NCBI GenBank assembly: GCA_001515945.1
Contig: LOER01000026.1
Span: 62,001 to 126,000, forward strand
From: Desulfitibacter sp. BRH_c19
GTDB taxonomy: Bacteria; Bacillota; DSM-16504; Desulfitibacterales; Desulfitibacteraceae
Direction of reading: 5' to 3'
DNA: 64,000 bases
The notes under the pieces were generated by a model. The model searched no databases. It saw nothing but the letters and a program-made list of their open reading frames with translations, and was not told where the DNA came from. A program made the translations under genes and the position numbers. Below, piece by piece: positions 34,257 to 43,445 of this stretch; position 1 is the first letter of the stretch, and each line of letters opens with the position of its first letter.

Positions 34257-35186
34257 ATGGGGAACAAAAACATTATATATTTCTTATGCCTAAGTTTTGT
34301 GATGATTTTATGGGGTCTTAATATGGTTGCTCTTAAAGTTTTAGTTCAGGTTTTTCCGCCTTTTACTATGACATCTTTACGGGTTTTTGTTGCAGGTCTA
34401 GTAATTGGATTGTTTATGTATTTTAAGAAGGAGTTTAGGAAGCCTACTAAAAAAGAGTGGTTCTTAGCTGCTGGTGCTGCACTATTAGGTGTACTTGGGC
34501 ATCATTCCTTTTTAACAATTGGGCTAGTACATACTACTGCATCAAATGCAGCTATCATCATAGCACTATCGCCTTTAGCCACGTCTCTATTTGCGGCTAT
34601 GCTTATCAACGAAAGGCTTACTTTAATGAAGTTAGTAGGTATAACATTGGGTATCTTTGGTGTTTACTTAGTAGTATTTCAAGGGACAATTAATGTTTTA
34701 AGTGTTTCCATTGGTGATTTATATGTTTTCGGTGCAATGCTTACCCAGGCTTTAAGTTATATTTTAATAAAGAAAGCAACCGATTCAATTGATCCTAAAG
34801 AGCTAACAGCAATAATGTTTTTTATTGGTTCTATATTATTATTTATGTTAAGTTTTTTTATCGAGCCAAATGGAGTATCACAAATAAATACAAGCAGTAT
34901 TGCTATCAAGTATTGGTTACTTTTCTTTGGATCTGGTGTCCTGGCAACGGGATTTGGGCATTTAATGTATAATGCTACTATCCACAAGGTTGGTGCAAGT
35001 CAAACTGCGATATTTTTAAACATGGTACCTTTATTTGCCCTAATAGGATCCTCAGTATTTTTAAAAGAGGAAATTAGTTATATTCAAATAGGTGGGTTTT
35101 TACTAATAGTGACAGGAGTCATTATTGGTGTAGGAGGAGCCCTTATTAAAAAAAGCATAGGTACATATCTACATAAACCAGCTTAA
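34257..35186 (+). CDS. EamA-family (DMT superfamily) transporter
   Basis: The 309-residue protein has ten predicted membrane helices in two EamA repeats: the first with MILWGLNMVALKVLVQVFPP, the second beginning at GDLYVFGAMLTQALSYILIKK. The second ends with GASQTAIFLNMVPLFALIG and KEEISYIQIGGFLLIVTGV. The family exports amino acids, nucleotides or other small metabolites. GAGGTG precedes ATG 34257. It is separate from the bkd activator downstream. The substrate is unknown. Confidence 0.9.
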   Translation: MGNKNIIYFLCLSFVMILWGLNMVALKVLVQVFPPFTMTSLRVFVAGLVIGLFMYFKKEFRKPTKKEWFLAAGAALLGVLGHHSFLTIGLVHTTASNAAIIIALSPLATSLFAAMLINERLTLMKLVGITLGIFGVYLVVFQGTINVLSVSIGDLYVFGAMLTQALSYILIKKATDSIDPKELTAIMFFIGSILLFMLSFFIEPNGVSQINTSSIAIKYWLLFFGSGVLATGFGHLMYNATIHKVGASQTAIFLNMVPLFALIGSSVFLKEEISYIQIGGFLLIVTGVIIGVGGALIKKSIGTYLHKPA

Positions 35187-35283
35187 GAAATGGATATCTA
35201 ATGAAAGAGGATATCATAATTCATATCTCGAAATACTATCTTAATCTTACTTGAAGTAACAATGGTGAAAAGGAGTATAAAAA

Positions 35284-37002
35284 ATGGATGTTATTAAAAA
35301 GGAAGATATTGAAAATATCCTTAAGTATACTCACGATGCTATCATTGTTGTGAATAAAAGGGGCATTATTACCATATTTAATGCCGCAGCTGAGAAATTT
35401 ACAGGGGTGGATGCAGGTGATGCTTTGGGCAAGCCTGTGGGTGAGATTATCCCTAACACAAGGCTGCATCAAGTTTTAGAAACAGGAGCACCTGAACTGA
35501 ACAGGCAGCAGGAACTCAGGGATGTTACCATTATTACCAACAGGGTACCCGTTATAAATAGGGATGGAAAAATTATTGGAGCTGCAGCAGTATTTCGTGA
35601 CATCGCTGAAAGAATTGCCATGACAGCAGAGATTTCTAACCTCAAGGAGATACAGATACTTCTAGAGGCTATTATTAATTCTACCCAGGATGCTATTTCA
35701 GTAGTCAATGAAAAAGGCATCCATGTTTTGATTAATTCTGCTTATACTCATTTATCCGGTCTTTCCAGAGAGGAAGTTTTGAATAAACCAGCAGATGTTG
35801 ATATCGCGGAAGGAGAAAGCATGCATCTCGAAGTGTTGCGTACCGGCAAGCCGGTTCGGGGGGGGCGTATGAAGGTTGGCCCACAAAAGAAAGAAGTTGT
35901 AGTAAATGTTGCCCCTGTCATTGTTGGTGGAAAGTTAAAGGGTAGTGTTGGTGTAGTTCGTGACATTTCAGAAATTATTGAATTGAATGAAGAATTAAAA
36001 AAAGCCAAGAGACTAATCAGGCATTTGGAAGCGAAATATATGTTTGAAGACATCATTGGTGTGAGTGACCATATTCTAGGGGTTATTGAGCAGGCCAAAA
36101 AAGCTGCTTCAACTCCGGCAACGGTTTTGCTTAGGGGTGAAAGCGGTACTGGTAAGGAGCTATTTACTCATGCCATACATAATGCCAGTAAAAGAAGTAA
36201 AGGGCAGTTCATCCGTGTAAATTGCGCTGCCCTAACTGACAATTTATTGGAAAGTGAGCTTTTTGGCTATGTTGAAGGAGCTTTCACGGGGGCTAAAAAG
36301 GGTGGTCACAAGGGCATTTTTGAAGAAGCAAACGAGGGTACTATTTTTCTGGATGAAGTAGGTGAAATGTCCCTGCATCTCCAGACAAGGCTTTTGCGTG
36401 CTCTGCAGGAAAAGGAGATTACCAGGGTGGGGGATAGTAAGCCTATCCAGGTTGATGTGAGGGTAATTGCAGCAACCAATGCCAAGCTGGAGGAACTCAT
36501 TCAAAAGGGTATGCTGCGAGAGGATTTGTATTATCGTCTTAATGTTCTTCCTATATTTATTCCACCCCTGCGCCATAGAAAAGAGGATATTTTACCCCTG
36601 GTAAACTACTTACTGCCCAAATATAATCAGGAATATGGTCGCAATGTAGAAACTATAGCAGACGAAGCTGTGGAGATACTTAAAGGCTATGACTGGCCGG
36701 GTAATGTACGTGAATTAGAAAATGTGCTGGCCCGGGGTATAATTAATATGAAATTTAAGGAGACTGTCCTTGAAGCGTATCACTTGCCTGTATTAGATGT
36801 GAAAAACAATCATAGTGGGGTAATAATATATCGGGAAGAAGAGCCTCTAATGTCTTATGAAGAATTACATCAGAGATGGGAAAAGTATACCTTACAGAGG
36901 GCCTTGGCCAAAACTGGGGGTAGCAGGAAAGAAGCGGCAAAACTGTTAAAAATATCTCTACGCAATCTGTATTACAAGATCCAAATGCATGGTCTTAGCT
37001 AA
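35284..37002 (+). CDS. bkdR: Sigma-54-dependent activator with two PAS domains (BkdR-like)
   Basis: The 572-residue enhancer-binding protein has two N-terminal PAS domains (about residues 5-115 and 120-225), then an AAA+ core with Walker A GESGTGKE and the sigma-54 contact loop GAFTGA at 332-337. Walker B is [11 protein letters not shown] Fis-type HTH ([20 protein letters not shown]) ends it. It lies immediately upstream of a sigma-54 promoter and the ptb-bcd-buk operon, the position of BkdR in Bacillus. The PAS domains may sense a metabolite or redox state. GGAG precedes ATG 35284. Confidence 0.92.
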   Translation: MDVIKKEDIENILKYTHDAIIVVNKRGIITIFNAAAEKFTGVDAGDALGKPVGEIIPNTRLHQVLETGAPELNRQQELRDVTIITNRVPVINRDGKIIGAAAVFRDIAERIAMTAEISNLKEIQILLEAIINSTQDAISVVNEKGIHVLINSAYTHLSGLSREEVLNKPADVDIAEGESMHLEVLRTGKPVRGGRMKVGPQKKEVVVNVAPVIVGGKLKGSVGVVRDISEIIELNEELKKAKRLIRHLEAKYMFEDIIGVSDHILGVIEQAKKAASTPATVLLRGESGTGKELFTHAIHNASKRSKGQFIRVNCAALTDNLLESELFGYVEGAFTGAKKGGHKGIFEEANEGTIFLDEVGEMSLHLQTRLLRALQEKEITRVGDSKPIQVDVRVIAATNAKLEELIQKGMLREDLYYRLNVLPIFIPPLRHRKEDILPLVNYLLPKYNQEYGRNVETIADEAVEILKGYDWPGNVRELENVLARGIINMKFKETVLEAYHLPVLDVKNNHSGVIIYREEEPLMSYEELHQRWEKYTLQRALAKTGGSRKEAAKLLKISLRNLYYKIQMHGLS

Positions 37003-37052
37003 TTATATCTGCATTGGTGATTTCCAGTATGTCAAATGGATTTTACAAAAAA

Positions 37053-37110
37053 GTGCAAAATAGTTCTTTTTTGCAATAATTTGCACTTGTACAACTGCAA
37101 AAGTTTGCAC
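37053..37110. promoter_or_regulatory. TTTGCAC repeat cluster, likely activator binding sites
   Basis: GTGCAAA (37053-37059) is inverted to TTTGCAC at 37080-37086. TTGTACAA is a palindrome (37087-37094), TGCAAA follows at 37096-37101 and TTTGCAC again at 37104-37110. These lie about 100-150 bases upstream of the sigma-54 promoter, the normal place for an enhancer-binding protein. Confidence 0.55.
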
Positions 37111-37133
37111 CCCAAGGTTATGGGGTGCTTTTA
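37107..37133 (+). terminator. Terminator of the bkdR-like gene
   Basis: GCACCCC and GGGGTGC pair around AAGGTTAT, followed by TTTTAT. It also overlaps the last TTTGCAC repeat. Confidence 0.75.
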
Positions 37134-37204
37134 TATTTTTAGTAACATCATTGAGCCTTTGCGTAACAAGAGAGTAAATAATAATTACTGCCTTATGCTT
37201 TTTA

Positions 37205-37218
37205 GGCATGTATTTTGC
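37205..37218 (+). promoter_or_regulatory. Sigma-54 (-24/-12) promoter of the ptb operon
   Basis: GG at 37205-37206 and GC at 37217-37218 are separated by ten bases within AGGCATGTATTTTGCAC, matching the GG-N10-GC rule. The start would be near 37230, about 100 bases before ptb. The activator gene just upstream supports it. Confidence 0.75.
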
Positions 37219-37329
37219 ACTGTTATCTATTGATAGTAAAAGACAGGATGATAATTATTTTCCTCCTGTATGTAATAGCCCTTTAGCACGAAGACAATCA
37301 AGTAATGAAAGACACAGGAGGAGTTGCTT

Positions 37330-38241
37330 ATGAAAAATTTTCAGGAATTATTGGCAGTAGCAAAAAGTTATGATACCCCAAGGTTAGCTGTTGCAGTGGC
37401 CCAGGATGAAGATGTGATGCGTGCTGTAGATGAAGCTTTTAAGGCAGGTCTGGTTGAGCCTGTTTTAGTTGGTGACGAAGAACTGATTGCCTCGGTGGCT
37501 GCTAAATTGGAAATAGATTTAGACTCATACAGAATAATTAATGAACAGGATAGCCTGCTGGCGGTCAAAGAAGCAGTTGCCCTGATACGTAATGGAGAGG
37601 CTGACATCCTTATGAAGGGAATTGTAGGAACTGCTGATTTATTTAGAGAGGTTTTGGACAGGGAGAGAGGCTTACGCACGGGAAGAATCTTAAGCCATGT
37701 TGCTGTGATACAGCTGCAGCGATATCCTAAATTCATTTTAATGACTGATGCTGCCATTAACATTGAGTATAGTATTAGCCGCAAGGTTAATTTAGTTAAT
37801 AACGCTCTTGAAGTGGCCAGGTTTTTAAAGATTGAAAGGCCCAAGGTGGTCCCTATAGCTGCTATTGAAGTGGTTAATCCTGATATGCAGGCAACGGTGG
37901 ATGCAGCTGTGCTGTCTAAGATGTGCGAGCGTGGGCAGATTAGGGATTGCATAATTGACGGACCCTTTGCTTTTGATGTGGCTATTTCAGTCGAGGCTGC
38001 ACTCCATAAGGGTATTCAAAGCCAGGTGGCTGGGGATGCTGACATACTGCTGATGCCCAATATTGAAAGTGGCAATGTCATGTACAAATCTCTGGTTAGC
38101 TTTGGAGGGGCCAAGACAGCGGGAATTGTAATTGGTGCAAGTGCACCTATACTTGTTACATCAAGGTCTGATTCAGCAGAAACAAAACTTTATTCCATTG
38201 CTTTAGGGGTTTTAATGGCTGCAGACAAGCAGATTTACTAG
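37330..38241 (+). CDS. ptb: Phosphate butyryltransferase (branched-chain acyl)
   Basis: The start is ATG 37330, with AGGAGG eight bases upstream; a TTG at 37324 falls in the spacer. The 303-residue protein matches the Ptb/Pta family: MKGIVGTADLFREVLD, LSHVAVIQL, FILMTDAAINI, IDGPFAFDVAIS and the C-terminal ILLMPNIESGNVMYKSL. It exchanges CoA for phosphate on butyryl-, isobutyryl- or isovaleryl-CoA, giving the acyl phosphate used by buk for ATP. It is the first gene of the sigma-54-controlled operon. Confidence 0.93.
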   Translation: MKNFQELLAVAKSYDTPRLAVAVAQDEDVMRAVDEAFKAGLVEPVLVGDEELIASVAAKLEIDLDSYRIINEQDSLLAVKEAVALIRNGEADILMKGIVGTADLFREVLDRERGLRTGRILSHVAVIQLQRYPKFILMTDAAINIEYSISRKVNLVNNALEVARFLKIERPKVVPIAAIEVVNPDMQATVDAAVLSKMCERGQIRDCIIDGPFAFDVAISVEAALHKGIQSQVAGDADILLMPNIESGNVMYKSLVSFGGAKTAGIVIGASAPILVTSRSDSAETKLYSIALGVLMAADKQIY

Positions 38242-38319
38242 GAAATTATGCTGCCCGAGAAGGTTGAGCTGAGTTAGTTGAGACTAAGCTGAGAGTGTAT
38301 TCATGAAAGGAGAAATTTT

Positions 38320-39378
38320 ATGAAAATGCTTGACAATTTCTTTAAGTATGACTATGAACAGCTTGTACTTTGCCAAGATCAAACATCGGGACTTAAGGCC
38401 ATAATTGCCATCCATGATACCACATTAGGACCAGCTCTGGGTGGAACTAGAAAGTGGAATTATGCATCTGAAGAGGAGGCAGTCATTGATGCTTTACGCC
38501 TTTCCAGGGGAATGACATACAAAGCTGCAGCTGCTGGTTTAAATCTGGGGGGAGGAAAGGCCGTGATTTTTAACTCACCCCAGTTAAACAACGAACAGGT
38601 ATTTAGAGCTTTCGGTAGATATGTAGAAAGCTTAAATGGTCGCTACATCACTGCAGAGGATGTAGGCACATCGGTACAGGACATGGAATATATCAGGAAG
38701 GAAACTAAATATGTTACTGGGATTTCCAATGGTAGTGGGGATCCTTCACCAGCTACAGCACTTGGAGTCTGGTATGGAATGAAAGCTATGGCCCAGGAAG
38801 TCTATGGTAGTGATTCCCTGGAAGGAAAAACAGTAGCTATGCAGGGAGTAGGGCATGTGGGGTACTATTTATGCAAACATATTGCAAAGGAAGGGGGAAA
38901 GTTAATTGTAACTGATATTAATCAGGAAGCCATTAAAAAAATAACAAATGAAGTTGCTGCCGAAGTAGTAAAACCTGAAGAAATATTTGGCGTAAAATGC
39001 GATATTTTTGCACCGTCTGCTTTAGGAGCTGTGGTTAATGAGCACACTCTACCGCAGTTTAAGTGTGATATAATTGCCGGCGCTGCTAATAATGTTCTTG
39101 AAGATGATCGCCACGGTGAACTTTTGATGCAAAAGGGAATTCTGTATGCACCAGACTTTGTGATAAATGCAGGAGGCCTGATTAATGTTTCAGAAGAACT
39201 CCATGGATACAATAAAGAGCGAGCTTATAAAAAGATTGAAACAATTTATTCAAATATTCAGAAAGTACTTGCCATTTCCAAGGAACGTCAGATTCCCGCC
39301 AACATAGCTGCTGATAGGATGGCAGAAGAACGCATTGAGAAACTCGGACGCATTCGGAATATATATTTAAATCACTAA
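38320..39378 (+). CDS. bcd: Leucine/valine dehydrogenase
   Basis: The 352-residue protein belongs to the Glu/Leu/Phe/Val dehydrogenase family. It shows [21 protein letters not shown] with the catalytic Lys, [15 protein letters not shown] and the NAD-binding [20 protein letters not shown]. The length is that of leucine dehydrogenase. It deaminates branched-chain amino acids to 2-oxoacids with NAD+, feeding the oxidoreductase genes downstream. AGGAG precedes ATG 38320. It lies between ptb and buk, as in the Bacillus bkd operon. Confidence 0.93.
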   Translation: MKMLDNFFKYDYEQLVLCQDQTSGLKAIIAIHDTTLGPALGGTRKWNYASEEEAVIDALRLSRGMTYKAAAAGLNLGGGKAVIFNSPQLNNEQVFRAFGRYVESLNGRYITAEDVGTSVQDMEYIRKETKYVTGISNGSGDPSPATALGVWYGMKAMAQEVYGSDSLEGKTVAMQGVGHVGYYLCKHIAKEGGKLIVTDINQEAIKKITNEVAAEVVKPEEIFGVKCDIFAPSALGAVVNEHTLPQFKCDIIAGAANNVLEDDRHGELLMQKGILYAPDFVINAGGLINVSEELHGYNKERAYKKIETIYSNIQKVLAISKERQIPANIAADRMAEERIEKLGRIRNIYLNH

Positions 39379-39411
39379 ACAGGTAGGAATAAGAAGTGGG
39401 AAGTGAGTTGT

Positions 39412-40491
39412 ATGTTAGATTTAGGCTATGAATGGCTGCTTGTGATTAACCCTGGTTCAACTTCAACAAAAACTGCAGTATTTAAGGGTGATGACTTGAA
39501 GTGGTCAGGGTCTCTCGAGCATACTGTGGATGACCTAAAACCCTATGACCGGATTGTTGAACAGTTTTCTTTTAGAAAGCAGGTTATTGAGAGAGCTTTG
39601 ATTGAACAGGGTTTTGATTTGCAAGGGTTTTGCGCAGTTGCGGCCAGGGGTGGATTGTTAAAACATGTTCAGGGCGGGACTTATCTAGTGAATGAGCAAA
39701 TGCTGACTGACCTAAAGGAATGTAAATATGGGGAGCATGCATCCAATTTAGGGGCTTTGGTAGCCAACGAACTCGCATCATCCCATAGGCTGCCGGCTTA
39801 TATAGTTGATCCAGTTGTAGTTGATGAATTAAATCCATCAGCAAGGATTTCAGGGATGCCTGGAATTTCCCGTAAAAGTATCTTTCACGCGTTAAATCAA
39901 AAGGCTGTAGCCAGGCGTTACTGCAGGGAACATAACAAGAATTATGAGGAAGTGAATTTGATTATTGCCCATTTAGGTGGAGGAATTAGTGTAGGAGCTC
40001 ATGAAAGGGGCAGAGTTGTGGATGTCAACAATGCTCTTAATGGTGAGGGACCTTTTTCACCTGAAAGAGCAGGGGGGCTGCCTGTAGGGGAAGTAATAGG
40101 AATGTCCTTTTCGGGAGATTTTACCCAGGATCAACTAAGGAAACAATTTGTAGGGCAGGGAGGTATGGCAGCTTATCTCGGGACTAATGACGCCCGTATA
40201 GTTGAGGAAAGAATCCAGGATGGAGATGAAAAAGCAAAGCTTATTTATCATGCCATGGGATACCAAGTAGCTAAAGAAATCTGTGCCTGTGGAGGGGTAT
40301 TGTTAGGAAAGATGGAAGCAGTGATACTTACCGGCGGGCTTGCCTACAGCAAGATGCTGACAGGTTGGATTAAAGAAAGGGTCAAGTTTCTTGCACCGGT
40401 CGTGCTCTATCCTGGAGAGGACGAGATGGACGCATTAGCGCAAGGAGTATTGCGGGTTTTAAGGAGAGAGGAAGAGGCTTTAATTTATTAA
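39412..40491 (+). CDS. buk: Butyrate kinase (branched-chain acyl kinase)
   Basis: The start is ATG 39412, the one aligning with the family's N-terminus (LLVINPGSTSTKTAVF); GTG 39403 is possible. The 359-residue kinase of the ASKHA fold has LIIAHLGGGISVGAHERGR and FSPERAGGLPVG. It converts acyl phosphate plus ADP to the carboxylic acid and ATP, the energy-yielding step. With ptb and bcd it is the core of branched-chain amino-acid fermentation or oxidation. The next gene follows after about 85 bases. Confidence 0.93.
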   Translation: MLDLGYEWLLVINPGSTSTKTAVFKGDDLKWSGSLEHTVDDLKPYDRIVEQFSFRKQVIERALIEQGFDLQGFCAVAARGGLLKHVQGGTYLVNEQMLTDLKECKYGEHASNLGALVANELASSHRLPAYIVDPVVVDELNPSARISGMPGISRKSIFHALNQKAVARRYCREHNKNYEEVNLIIAHLGGGISVGAHERGRVVDVNNALNGEGPFSPERAGGLPVGEVIGMSFSGDFTQDQLRKQFVGQGGMAAYLGTNDARIVEERIQDGDEKAKLIYHAMGYQVAKEICACGGVLLGKMEAVILTGGLAYSKMLTGWIKERVKFLAPVVLYPGEDEMDALAQGVLRVLRREEEALIY

Positions 40492-40577
40492 TAATACATA
40501 AGTAAAATAATAAGGTCATATGGGCTGAAGTTACATGACTAGAATTAAAGGTATTTGGGATTAAGGAGGAGAGTACT

Positions 40578-40790
40578 ATGGCAAGAGTTACTTTTCATGA
40601 AGATTGGTGTAAAGGGTGCGAACTGTGCAGTGCCTTTTGTCCCAAAAATTTAATAAGTCTAGCTGACAGGATAAATGAAAATGGCTATAGGCCGGCTGCA
40701 ATTGTTGAAATTGAAAAGTGTACTGGATGTATGGCATGCGCCATTGTTTGTCCGGATGTGGTAATTAAATTGGAGAGAGAGGTGAGTTAA
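40578..40790 (+). CDS. 2-oxoacid:ferredoxin oxidoreductase, ferredoxin-like delta subunit
   Basis: The 70-residue protein has two 4Fe-4S clusters: CKGCELCSAFCP and CTGCMACAIVCP. It is the small electron-transfer subunit of the VOR/KOR-type enzyme, passing electrons from the thiamine-diphosphate site to external ferredoxin. AGGAGG precedes ATG 40578, and it is two bases before the alpha gene. A very similar protein is encoded at 62346. Confidence 0.93.
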   Translation: MARVTFHEDWCKGCELCSAFCPKNLISLADRINENGYRPAAIVEIEKCTGCMACAIVCPDVVIKLEREVS

Positions 40791-40792
40791 GG

Positions 40793-41953
40793 ATGGTAAA
40801 AGTGCTAATGAAGGGAAACGAAGCTATTGGAGAAGCCGCTATAAGGGCTGGCTGCAGATACTTCTTTGGTTATCCTATTACGCCTCAGACGGAATTACCT
40901 GAATACTTGGTTAGGAGACTTCCTAAGGTAGGCGGTGTTTTTTTACAAGCTGAGAGTGAAATTGCGGCCATCAATATGGTATATGGAGCAAGTGCTGCTG
41001 GGGCGAGAGTCATGACCTCTTCCTCGAGCCCAGGCATTAGTTTGAAGCAAGAGGGAATTTCCTATTTAGCCGGTTCTGAGCTGCCATGCGTAATAGTAAA
41101 TATAATGCGAGGTGGACCTGGACTTGGTGGTATCCAGCCTGCCCAGGGTGATTATTTTCAGGCAACAAGGGGTGGGGGGCATGGTGATTACAGATTATTG
41201 GTTTATGCCCCTGGTTCCGTACAGGAATTAGCTGATCTAACCATAAAAGCCTTTGATAGAGCAGATGCCTATCGCAATCCGGTAATGATTTTAGGAGATG
41301 GTATTCTAGGCCAGATGATGGAACCTGTAGAATTTAAGGAATATAAGGCTAAAGGCGTCTATCAAAAACCCTGGGCGACTACAGGTACCAGGGAAGAAAG
41401 AAAACCGAATATTGTGAATTCCCTTTATCTTGACCCGGAGGAATTAGAAGAGCATAACTATTCCCTATTAAGCAAGTATGAAACTATAGAAGCAAAAGAA
41501 AGGCTTTATGAGCAGTATCTTACATCGGATGCGGATATAGTTTTAGTTGCTTTTGGAACAACTGCAAGGATAGCTAAAGCTGCGGTTAAACAAGCTAGGG
41601 AAAGGGATATCAAGGCAGGACTGTTTAGACCTATTACCTTATGGCCCTTTCCAGACACGGAATTAATCAGGGCTATGGTTCCAGGAGCTAAAGCCGTCTT
41701 GACTGTTGAACTTAGTATGGGGCAGTTGGTTGATGATGTACGTCTAGCGGTTGGTAGCGAGATGCCTGTTTACTTCTACGGGCGTGCTGGTGGTATGGTA
41801 CCTAGTACCAAGGGCATATACCAGGAAATTTGCCGTATTCTCGGAATTTCAAGTGAAGTACCACCAGTATTAGAAAAAGGTGTTAGGTATTCCTTCCAAG
41901 GAGGAGGCAAGGTATATGATAAAGGCATTTCAAAAATCCAAAGTGCTATCTGA
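40793..41953 (+). CDS. 2-oxoacid:ferredoxin oxidoreductase, alpha subunit
   Basis: The 386-residue protein begins VLMKGNEAIGEAAIRAGCRY, then [16 protein letters not shown] and [19 protein letters not shown], the signature of VorB/KorA subunits. It forms the 2-oxoacid and CoA-handling half of the active site with the beta subunit. In this operon the substrates should be 2-oxoisovalerate, 2-oxoisocaproate and 2-oxo-methylvalerate, an inference from ptb-bcd-buk. The paralogue at 62567 is about 37 residues shorter. It overlaps the beta gene by 38 bases. Confidence 0.92.
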   Translation: MVKVLMKGNEAIGEAAIRAGCRYFFGYPITPQTELPEYLVRRLPKVGGVFLQAESEIAAINMVYGASAAGARVMTSSSSPGISLKQEGISYLAGSELPCVIVNIMRGGPGLGGIQPAQGDYFQATRGGGHGDYRLLVYAPGSVQELADLTIKAFDRADAYRNPVMILGDGILGQMMEPVEFKEYKAKGVYQKPWATTGTREERKPNIVNSLYLDPEELEEHNYSLLSKYETIEAKERLYEQYLTSDADIVLVAFGTTARIAKAAVKQARERDIKAGLFRPITLWPFPDTELIRAMVPGAKAVLTVELSMGQLVDDVRLAVGSEMPVYFYGRAGGMVPSTKGIYQEICRILGISSEVPPVLEKGVRYSFQGGGKVYDKGISKIQSAI

Positions 41954-42665
41954 TGTGAAGTTTCATTATTGTCCAGGATGTACCCATGGGATAATACATC
42001 GCCTGGTAGCAGAAGTTATAGAAGAGCTTGGAGTCATGGGGAGGGCTGTGGGTATTGCTTCTGTGGGATGTTCGGTATTTACTTATAAATATTTCAAAGT
42101 AGACATGATCCAAGCTGCCCATGGTCGCGCTCCTGCAGTTGCTACTGGAGTTAAAAGGGTGCACCCGGATAGTGTAGTCTTTTCTTACCAGGGCGATGGA
42201 GATTTGGCTGCTATTGGAGCTGCAGAGATTGTTCATGCAGCTGCCCGTGGAGAAAACATTACCATAATTTTTGTGAACAATGCCATTTATGGAATGACAG
42301 GAGGGCAAATGGCGCCAACAACTCTTGTCGGTCAAAACAGCACCACCACAGGACCAGATGGACGAGAAAAAGGCCATTCCGGTAGTCCGCTGCGTGTATC
42401 TGAAATGTTGTCAACTATAGAAGGTTCTGCGTATATAGCTAGGGTGTCCTTGCACAATCCGGGTAATATTAACAAGGCTAAAAAGGCCATCAAGAAGGCC
42501 TTTGAAGTTCAGCTTCAGGGAAAAGGATTTTCCCTGGTGGAAGTCTTATCTACCTGCCCCACCAACTGGAAAATGACACCCATTGCTGCCATGCAGTGGC
42601 TTAAAGATAGTATGGTTCCTCAGTTCCCCTTGGGTGAATTCAAAATACCTGTGGAGGTGGGCTAA
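41916..42665 (+). CDS. 2-oxoacid:ferredoxin oxidoreductase, beta subunit (TPP-binding)
   Basis: ATG 41916 is chosen, with GGAGG within the alpha gene upstream; an in-frame GTG at 41880 is less likely. The 249-residue protein has [14 protein letters not shown], with cluster- or TPP-associated Cys, and the thiamine-diphosphate motif GDGDLAAIG...NNAIYGM. It carries the cofactor and performs the oxidative decarboxylation with alpha. Its stop abuts the gamma gene. Confidence 0.92.
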   Translation: MIKAFQKSKVLSDVKFHYCPGCTHGIIHRLVAEVIEELGVMGRAVGIASVGCSVFTYKYFKVDMIQAAHGRAPAVATGVKRVHPDSVVFSYQGDGDLAAIGAAEIVHAAARGENITIIFVNNAIYGMTGGQMAPTTLVGQNSTTTGPDGREKGHSGSPLRVSEMLSTIEGSAYIARVSLHNPGNINKAKKAIKKAFEVQLQGKGFSLVEVLSTCPTNWKMTPIAAMQWLKDSMVPQFPLGEFKIPVEVG

Positions 42666-43199
42666 ATGCTGCATGAGATTATTATAGCAGGGTTTGGCGG
42701 ACAAGGAGTCATGTCAATGGGACAACTGCTTACCTATGCCGGTATGCTCGAAGGAAAGCATGTATCCTATATTCCCTCTTACGGACCGGAAATGCGGGGA
42801 GGAACGGCTAATTGTACCGTGGTCATTTCTGATGATGAAATTGGTTCGCCAATTGTAACAGAACCCAACTGTGTAATTGTCATGAATTTGCCTTCCTTGA
42901 CAAAATTTGAACCGGCTCTTGTGCCAAAAGGAGTGCTGCTTGTAAATTCTTCCATGATTAAAGAGGAATATTTGAGGAGAGATATCAAGGGTTACCAGGT
43001 TGCTGCTAATGAGCTGGCAGGTGAGTTGGGAAATGACAAGGTGGCCAATATGGTTATGCTGGGGGCTTTCTTAAAAGCAACGGCAGCTGTTTCTCCCAAA
43101 GCTGTGATTGAATCACTAAAAAAGGTCTTGTCCAAAAGGAGGCATAACCTTATTCCTTTAAATAAGAAAGCTTTGGAACTAGGTGCTAGTATAGTCTGA
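42666..43199 (+). CDS. 2-oxoacid:ferredoxin oxidoreductase, gamma subunit
   Basis: The 177-residue protein begins [20 protein letters not shown], then [16 protein letters not shown], the typical gamma (CoA-side) subunit. It completes the four-subunit enzyme delta-alpha-beta-gamma. ATG 42666 follows the beta stop directly, with GGAGG in that gene. It ends the operon before a strong terminator. Confidence 0.92.
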   Translation: MLHEIIIAGFGGQGVMSMGQLLTYAGMLEGKHVSYIPSYGPEMRGGTANCTVVISDDEIGSPIVTEPNCVIVMNLPSLTKFEPALVPKGVLLVNSSMIKEEYLRRDIKGYQVAANELAGELGNDKVANMVMLGAFLKATAAVSPKAVIESLKKVLSKRRHNLIPLNKKALELGASIV

Positions 43200-43239
43200 C
43201 AGAATTCTAGCAACCCATGTTCTCTATATATAGGTCATG

Positions 43240-43279
43240 AAAGACCCCCGTTTCGCAAGATAAACAGATGGGGGTCTTT
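43240..43279 (+). terminator. Terminator of the ptb-bcd-buk-oxidoreductase operon
   Basis: AAAGACCCCC pairs with GGGGGTCTTT across a 20-base loop. Confidence 0.85.
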
Positions 43280-43352
43280 ACATTGGGTTATGCTAATAGA
43301 GATTTTCAAATTTAATTCGCAAATAAATATTTACAGCGAAATACTGGTATAG

Positions 43353-43373
43353 TATACTCTTAAATAGAGTATA
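43353..43373. promoter_or_regulatory. Palindrome upstream of the reductase gene
   Basis: TATACTC and GAGTATA form a perfect inverted repeat with a 7-base spacer, about 75 bases before the ATG. It is a plausible dimeric regulator site; no partner is known. Confidence 0.4.
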
Positions 43374-43445
43374 TCAGGAAGCTTTCTTATTGCTAAAATG
43401 GCTAGCTTTAGTGTATGCGTAAATCAACAAAGGGGAGTGTTCATC

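Noticed and set aside
37368-37952. Long open frame antisense to ptb
   Set aside because: It is a low-complexity shadow (rich in Ser and Ala) of a well-identified gene.
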